A DNA stretch of 25,766 nucleotides, from assembly GCA_002422425.1 (NCBI GenBank), contig DIVG01000030.1:115666-141431 (forward strand). Reading direction: 5' to 3'. Of this stretch, positions 22,109 through 25,766 are shown piece after piece. How positions within the stretch are numbered: position 1 is the first letter of the stretch; the number at the start of each line of letters is the position of its first letter. Source of the stretch: Akkermansiaceae bacterium UBA6138. Its GTDB lineage: Bacteria; Verrucomicrobiota; Verrucomicrobiia; Verrucomicrobiales; DEV007. A program made the position numbers and the translations under genes. The notes beneath the pieces are model-generated. The model had not been told where the DNA came from. It made no database searches and saw nothing but the letters and a program-made list of their open reading frames with translations.

Positions 22109-22873
22109 TCATTGTCCTGCAAAGGGCCAGAAGTTTGGCGTCAGCTCGGGCCGGGCCGGGTCGTTTGGAGCATCCAGAGGCTGATTCATCACTGGTGTAT
22201 CGATCTTTAAAGAATCAAGTTGATCCCGGGCCACCCAGGTCAGCTCGAGGACTTCGGCCAGATGCAAAGAGCCGACGCGGATCACTCCTCCATAATTGTT
22301 GGCATGGCCGTGAACCATCACAAATTGCCGTGCGAGCTTCTCGTAGACTCGGCGAACTTGATCCCAGTGTCGATGCCAGTGATGAAATTCAATGACGATT
22401 TGACGGAAAGGCTCCAGGGCGCGATCCGGAGCCTCATCCAGGGCGGCCCACTCGTCGCCTTCGACATCGATTTTCAAAATCCAACTTCGAGGTGCACGGG
22501 AGGGCAGTTTTTCAACCCACCCTTGAAGCGACAAGCCCTTGCGGGCTGAAGCGCCCTTGAGTCCTAGAGGAAAAAAGTGAAAGCCGTCCGCAAGCACGGG
22601 GGGCCTTTCGACCGTCGGGTCCGCCAACCAGACCAAAGGCAGACTCCAAGCGCGATGAAGCTCCTCCTCGAACAGTATCGTTTCGCCAACGCCGAAACTG
22701 AGCAAGCCCGCGAGGCGTCTCGTCTCGTCCACGAGGATATAACCGCCGTCATGGGGCTCGCCAAAACGACTTTTCGGAAGGATGTCCTCGACGAGAGAGA
22801 TCCTCAAGAGAGAGCGCCCGAGGCGAAATCGGGGGGAAAGTATTGTTCTAAAAAATTCGAAAGGGCTCGTCAT
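22109..22873 (-). CDS. FkbM-type SAM-dependent methyltransferase
   Basis: A 254-residue protein with features of the FkbM/Methyltransf_21 group. These are GLLSFGVGETILFEEEL (56-72, the glycine-rich SAM loop region) and WILKIDVEGDEWAALDE (131-147), the hallmark K-I-D-V-E-G motif, followed by IVIEFHHW. Relatives methylate hydroxyl groups of sugars, polysaccharides or natural products, which fits the neighbouring glycosyltransferases. No signal peptide is present. The stop codon (TGA at 22111-22109) overlaps an ATG of a tiny reading frame leading to the GT32-like gene, so translation may be coupled. The acyltransferase gene lies 149 nt upstream on the same strand. Confidence 0.78.
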   Translation of the reverse strand: MTSPFEFFRTILSPRFRLGRSLLRISLVEDILPKSRFGEPHDGGYILVDETRRLAGLLSFGVGETILFEEELHRAWSLPLVWLADPTVERPPVLADGFHFFPLGLKGASARKGLSLQGWVEKLPSRAPRSWILKIDVEGDEWAALDEAPDRALEPFRQIVIEFHHWHRHWDQVRRVYEKLARQFVMVHGHANNYGGVIRVGSLHLAEVLELTWVARDQLDSLKIDTPVMNQPLDAPNDPARPELTPNFWPFAGQ

Positions 22874-23022
22874 TTTTTACGGGAAACCTTTCCGCCGGCA
22901 ACAAAAAGAAGCAATCCCAACCTTCGCTAGTAATCGGAGTAGCCTCGTTTCGCATTCTTTCCGCAAGCGCCCCACGCGAAGTCCGCGGATTGTTCTGAAT
23001 CCCACCCGACAGTAGAACCGAC

Positions 23023-24117
23023 TCAGTAACCGATGAGGTATTTGCTTTTTCCTTTGAGCTGTTTTCGCAGAAACAGCGCGATAAGAGCGGACACGGTGGC
23101 GATCGCGGTGGTGGCGATCGCGAGGTTGAGCCACGGGAAACCTGTCACATGGAAAATAGTGCGGTCTTTGAAAAATTCGAGAGCGAAGGGATGGAGGAAA
23201 AAAATTGCGAAGCTGGTATCCGCGAGGACGCGAACGACAAGGCCGGGCGCAGCGGACACGGTAGCGAAAAGACCGAAGAACGCGGCGGAGAGAGCCACTT
23301 TTTGAATGCCCATCAGCTCGAAGCCGTGGATCGCGAAGAACCGCTTTTGCCTGTTATCGATCTGACCGTCGAGGGTCTGAAGCACCGCCAGAAGGACCGC
23401 GACCAGCAGGAGTTTTGGCCAGTATTTCTTCAGGAGAGGCAGCATCTTTACGCTGTGAAGCGATAAATAAAGCCCCGAGAGGTAGACGGGCGAGTAGAAA
23501 ACAACGCTGTGCACCGCGTTGTCGTTCTCGATCGGGCGCTGCGCAAGGGCACCGAGAATCGCCCCGCCAATGATAAAGACAACCTGTTTTAACGGGTCCA
23601 TTTTCATGAACCACCGGTGCAGCGGCGCGAGCGCAAACATCAATAGAATGAAAGGGACATACCAGTATGCCTGGAAGGTATCGCCGCGAAAGAAATAGGA
23701 GAATAGCTGGCCGGATGAAAACCCGCCGCCGGCCCAGTTTGAAAAGATAAATCCGGCGAGAATCGTCAGCGCGCAATAGGGTATGAGGATCTTCCTCGCC
23801 CGGTCGATGACGAAATTTCGGTAGTTATAGCCGACGGAAAAGACATGATTGAAAATAAAGCCGCTGAGGAACACAAAGAGAGCGGTGGATCCCTTGATGA
23901 GGTTGGAGATGGTGCTGTCGATACCCGTGACCGGAAGAATCCCAGCAGCCTCATAAGAATGACCCGCGACGATCAGGATAATCGCGACGGCACGGAACCG
24001 GGTAATCACCCCAAAGCGGGGACGGGGGACACTTTTGGGCGTGGCACCCGTTCCCCCTGCGGGTGCCGGGCGAATACCGGGAGATTGATCCTTCACGACC
24101 GGGATTTTCTTTCTCAT
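23023..24117 (-). CDS. Acyltransferase-3 family integral membrane protein
   Basis: A 364-residue polytopic membrane protein. After about 34 polar Pro/Gly/Lys-rich residues comes the family's first helix, ITRFRAVAIILIVAGHSYE (38-56), with the R-x10-H arrangement (R42 to H53) conserved among acyltransferase-3 proteins. About nine further hydrophobic segments follow, including YWYVPFILLMFALAPLHRWF and LADTSFAIFFLHPFALEFF. The last helix ends in a basic KQLKGKSKYLIGY tail. Members O-acetylate or O-acylate lipopolysaccharide, exopolysaccharide or peptidoglycan sugars in the inner membrane. Its position upstream of a methyltransferase and two glycosyltransferases supports a role in decorating a surface glycan. 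The 274 nt upstream hold no recognised gene. Confidence 0.87.
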   Translation of the reverse strand: MRKKIPVVKDQSPGIRPAPAGGTGATPKSVPRPRFGVITRFRAVAIILIVAGHSYEAAGILPVTGIDSTISNLIKGSTALFVFLSGFIFNHVFSVGYNYRNFVIDRARKILIPYCALTILAGFIFSNWAGGGFSSGQLFSYFFRGDTFQAYWYVPFILLMFALAPLHRWFMKMDPLKQVVFIIGGAILGALAQRPIENDNAVHSVVFYSPVYLSGLYLSLHSVKMLPLLKKYWPKLLLVAVLLAVLQTLDGQIDNRQKRFFAIHGFELMGIQKVALSAAFFGLFATVSAAPGLVVRVLADTSFAIFFLHPFALEFFKDRTIFHVTGFPWLNLAIATTAIATVSALIALFLRKQLKGKSKYLIGY

Positions 24118-24391
24118 TCCTTCCGATTCTCTTCTCAGGAAGACCTGGGAGCGAATGCCGCTAGAGTCAGACGGCCTTTTAAAGTTCCATTCCCCGTTCC
24201 GCTTATTCGAAAACGCCCGAGATTCCCTTTCGCATGTCTCCGCGACGCGGTCAATCGACTCCGTCGGGAGCGTCGGCGGAAAACGCGGTCAGTCCGGGGG
24301 GGGCATCGGCGCGGGTTAAGGTGACTCGACGGCCCCGGCGCGGTGCCGCCACTTCCCGCGCAAACATGCCGCACGATACCCTCACCACCTC

Positions 24392-24721
24392 TCAACGCTT
24401 TCTTTCCCCCGTGAAAAGCCAACTGACCGGTCCTCCCTGATGCACAAAAACCCTCTTGTTCCGCGATGCGTCGGTAACGACATAGCGTCCCTCAGGAAGG
24501 GATCGGAACCGTATCAACCCTTTGGAATCGGTTTTCGCCGGATAGGTGATTTTGCCGTTTCCCGGCGGGACTTTTTCGACGACGACGTCGATGAGGGGAA
24601 TCGGGTCCCCGGCGGCGGCATTTACAGCAGCAAGGGCAATCGGGACAATGAGAGAGAGTGAAAGGAACGCTTTCGTCGCAAGAAGGCGCGAAAGGCGGAA
24701 ACGAATTCGGGTCCTGGCCAT
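24392..24721 (-). CDS. Small secreted protein, tandem paralog A
   Basis: A 109-residue protein not assigned to a known family. A basic N-terminus and hydrophobic stretch (FLSLSLIVPIALAAVNAAAG) form a signal peptide, cleaved around residue 38. The mature part of about 70 residues begins DPIPLIDVVVEKVPPGN, then has TDSKGLIRFRSLPEGRYVVTD and ends HQGGPVSWLFTGERKR. The TD-x2-G-x-I ... LP-x-G-x-Y-x-V-x-D pattern resembles one repeat of a Cna-B/prealbumin-like beta-sandwich, which suggests a small surface or periplasmic beta domain (inferred). Residues in the core are shared with the gene 29 nt upstream. ATG 24721 is preferred over an in-frame TTG at 24730, because the signal peptide starts there. 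Confidence 0.7.
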   Translation of the reverse strand: MARTRIRFRLSRLLATKAFLSLSLIVPIALAAVNAAAGDPIPLIDVVVEKVPPGNGKITYPAKTDSKGLIRFRSLPEGRYVVTDASRNKRVFVHQGGPVSWLFTGERKR

Positions 24722-24750
24722 AAAAATCAATTATTCCGGGTAAAACTGAA

Positions 24751-25113
24751 TTAAAGCGGGTCGGACCCGTCACTGAGGGTCCAGATCGTTTTCCTGTTCC
24801 GGGTCGCGGCGGTGAGCCGCCAGCGAACCGTGCCGCCCTTGTGTTTAATGGTTGCGGAATGGCCGGCCTTGTCCCGAACCCGGTAGTTTGCAGCAGGGAG
24901 GGGCGTCCTGGAATTGATAAACCCGTTGCGGTCGGTGGTTGTTGAAAAGACGGCGTTTCCCGGAGGGACTTTTTCAACAACCACATCAACGCCGGGAATG
25001 GGATCTGCCGCCTGGGGGGTCAGGGGAAGAAGGGCGAGAGAGACGAGGAATACCGCAGGGGCGGTCCGCAGTATCCGGAAGGGAATGACAAGGAGTCGGG
25101 GAAAGACAGGCAT
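24751..25113 (-). CDS. Small secreted protein, tandem paralog B
   Basis: A 120-residue protein, paralog of the gene immediately downstream. It has a signal peptide with a basic start and hydrophobic AVFLVSLALLPLT, cleaved near Q-A-A before DPIP. The mature part starts DPIPGVDVVVEKVPPGN, has TTDRNGFINSR, LPAANYRVRD and HKGGTVRWRL, then extends about 15 residues further than paralog A (TRNRKTIWTLSDGSDPL). The identical DVVVEKVPPGN core, TD-x-x-G-x-I, LP-x3-Y-x-V-x-D and H-x-GG-x-V-x-W show common ancestry. The signal peptides and ends have diverged. An in-frame GTG at 25215 is rejected because it would bury the signal peptide. No function is known. Confidence 0.7.
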   Translation of the reverse strand: MPVFPRLLVIPFRILRTAPAVFLVSLALLPLTPQAADPIPGVDVVVEKVPPGNAVFSTTTDRNGFINSRTPLPAANYRVRDKAGHSATIKHKGGTVRWRLTAATRNRKTIWTLSDGSDPL

Positions 25114-25397
25114 GAGACGGGTGATCGGGTTGATTCGGTAGAGGTTGGTAAAGATCGCCGTTATTGATTTCGAACTAAGTTCATTGAGGTCGGACCGATC
25201 GCACGATTGAGCCACCGATACCGTCTCACCGTCAAGACGAATCGGCAGTCCGCTTCATTCACCGTATTCCCGGGCGACAAAAGAGCTTTCCTGTATGGGG
25301 GTTGCAAAACGATCGCACCGGACAAGGCGCTGGATAGGGACTGTTTGCATACCGCCCGAAACCATGGGAAGCGTTCTCTGACAACACCTGCCACTGC

Positions 25398-25766
25398 ATG
25401 CCTTCCGCCTACCTCTTCGATATCGGAAATGTGATCCTCAGATTCGACTTCCTCAAAGCAGCCAGAAAGCTCGCCCCGCACACATCGGTCACGGCAGAGG
25501 AGTTGCTGGCCCGGGTGGCACCCCTGACCGTCAGTCTGGAACTGGGCCGCCTCTCTGCCGAGGCCTTCATCGAAGCGGCCTCGGAGGAGACAGGCTACAC
25601 GGGAAGCCCCGCTTCTTTCCGCACCGCCTTCGAAGATATCTTCGAACTCAATGAACCCATGGTGGCCTTCATCGAGGACTTGAAAAGAGAGCGGATCCCC
25701 CTCTACCTCCTCTCAAACACAAACGGAATTCATGTTCCCTTTTTCGAAGCGACCTATCCGGTCTTC
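25398..25766 (+). CDS. HAD-superfamily phosphatase, 5' part (runs off window)
   Basis: The frame is open from ATG 25398 to the end of the window, giving 123 residues without a stop. It starts MPSAYLFDIGNVILRFDF, with motif I D8-I-G-N-V, then a helical cap, and has LYLLSNTNGIHVPFF as motif II. The DxGNV form, with Gly in place of the second Asp, is that of the YihX-like alpha-D-glucose-1-phosphate phosphatase subgroup of HAD-IA proteins. Substrate and C-terminal motifs III and IV are outside the window. No ribosome-binding site is visible. The roughly 280 nt between this gene and the divergent small secreted protein hold no other recognised gene and should contain both promoters. Confidence 0.75.
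   Translation, partial: MPSAYLFDIGNVILRFDFLKAARKLAPHTSVTAEELLARVAPLTVSLELGRLSAEAFIEAASEETGYTGSPASFRTAFEDIFELNEPMVAFIEDLKRERIPLYLLSNTNGIHVPFFEATYPVF

Noticed and set aside
21124..22395. A 423-codon plus-strand frame across the GT32-like and FkbM genes
   Set aside because: It spans two genes with clear family motifs on the other strand and has no domain signature of its own.
24135..24422. Short Arg-rich frames on both strands between the acyltransferase and secreted protein genes
   Set aside because: Translations are low complexity, have no ribosome-binding site and overlap the end of a supported gene. The stretch is better read as intergenic.
1..25766. CRISPR arrays, tRNA or rRNA genes, transposases, integrases, phage genes
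   Set aside because: No repeat-spacer pattern, cloverleaf, rRNA-like segment or mobile-element protein was recognised on either strand. This was a visual check only; a tRNA scan would settle it.

Overview
The window looks like chromosome from a GC-rich, Gram-negative member of the Planctomycetes-Verrucomicrobia-Chlamydiae group, most likely Verrucomicrobiota. This is inferred from gene content only: three Gfo/Idh/MocA-type oxidoreductases, a secreted DUF6807 (PmoA-like) protein beside a Tat-exported sugar-isomerase-like protein, a DUF5069 protein, FabV enoyl reductase, an ECF-type sigma factor, and mostly weak or absent Shine-Dalgarno sequences. No rRNA, tRNA, CRISPR array, integrase or transposase was recognised. 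The region reads as native chromosome, not a mobile island.

Layout. 1-2859 (+): the 3' end of a DEAD/DEAH helicase with a DUF3516 tail, a protein with two TM2 domains, a DUF3127 protein with an SSB-like acidic tip, and an RRM protein with an Arg/Ser-rich N-terminus, ending at a strong terminator. 2938-6566: a GntR/FCD repressor divergent from an oxidoreductase and a class III aminotransferase. A near-perfect palindrome overlaps the shared promoter, and a long inverted repeat lies between the two enzyme genes. 6652-9822: an ECF-like sigma factor divergent from two further Gfo/Idh/MocA oxidoreductases. 9845-13368 (-): clpX, then upstream of it a compact group of a HAD phosphatase, a metallophosphoesterase and a secreted esterase. 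13465-16556 (+): an OsmC-family protein, a DUF5069 protein with a strong terminator, fabV, and an exported L,D-transpeptidase. 16720-20052: a secreted DUF6807 protein (-), divergent from a Tat-exported TIM-barrel isomerase-like gene whose stop codon overlaps the start of hflX. 20113-24117 (-): a surface-glycan group with a GT10 (fucosyltransferase-like) enzyme, a GT32-like glycosyltransferase, an FkbM-type methyltransferase and an acyltransferase-3 membrane protein. 24392-25113 (-): two tandem paralogous small secreted proteins. 25398-end (+): the 5' part of a HAD phosphatase.

How it fits together. Two themes dominate. One is carbohydrate or polyol metabolism: three oxidoreductases, an aminotransferase, the Tat isomerase-like protein and DUF6807. 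The other is envelope and surface glycan building: the L,D-transpeptidase, glycosyltransferases, methyltransferase, acyltransferase and small secreted proteins. Housekeeping genes (clpX, fabV, hflX) are interspersed. The best candidates for something undescribed are the GntR-controlled oxidoreductase/aminotransferase cassette with its operator and internal inverted repeat, the 7-bp-period AT-rich repeats directly upstream of metabolic genes, and the tandem secreted proteins sharing a DVVVEKVPPGN core. All functional readings come from motif recognition by eye. No database search was run.
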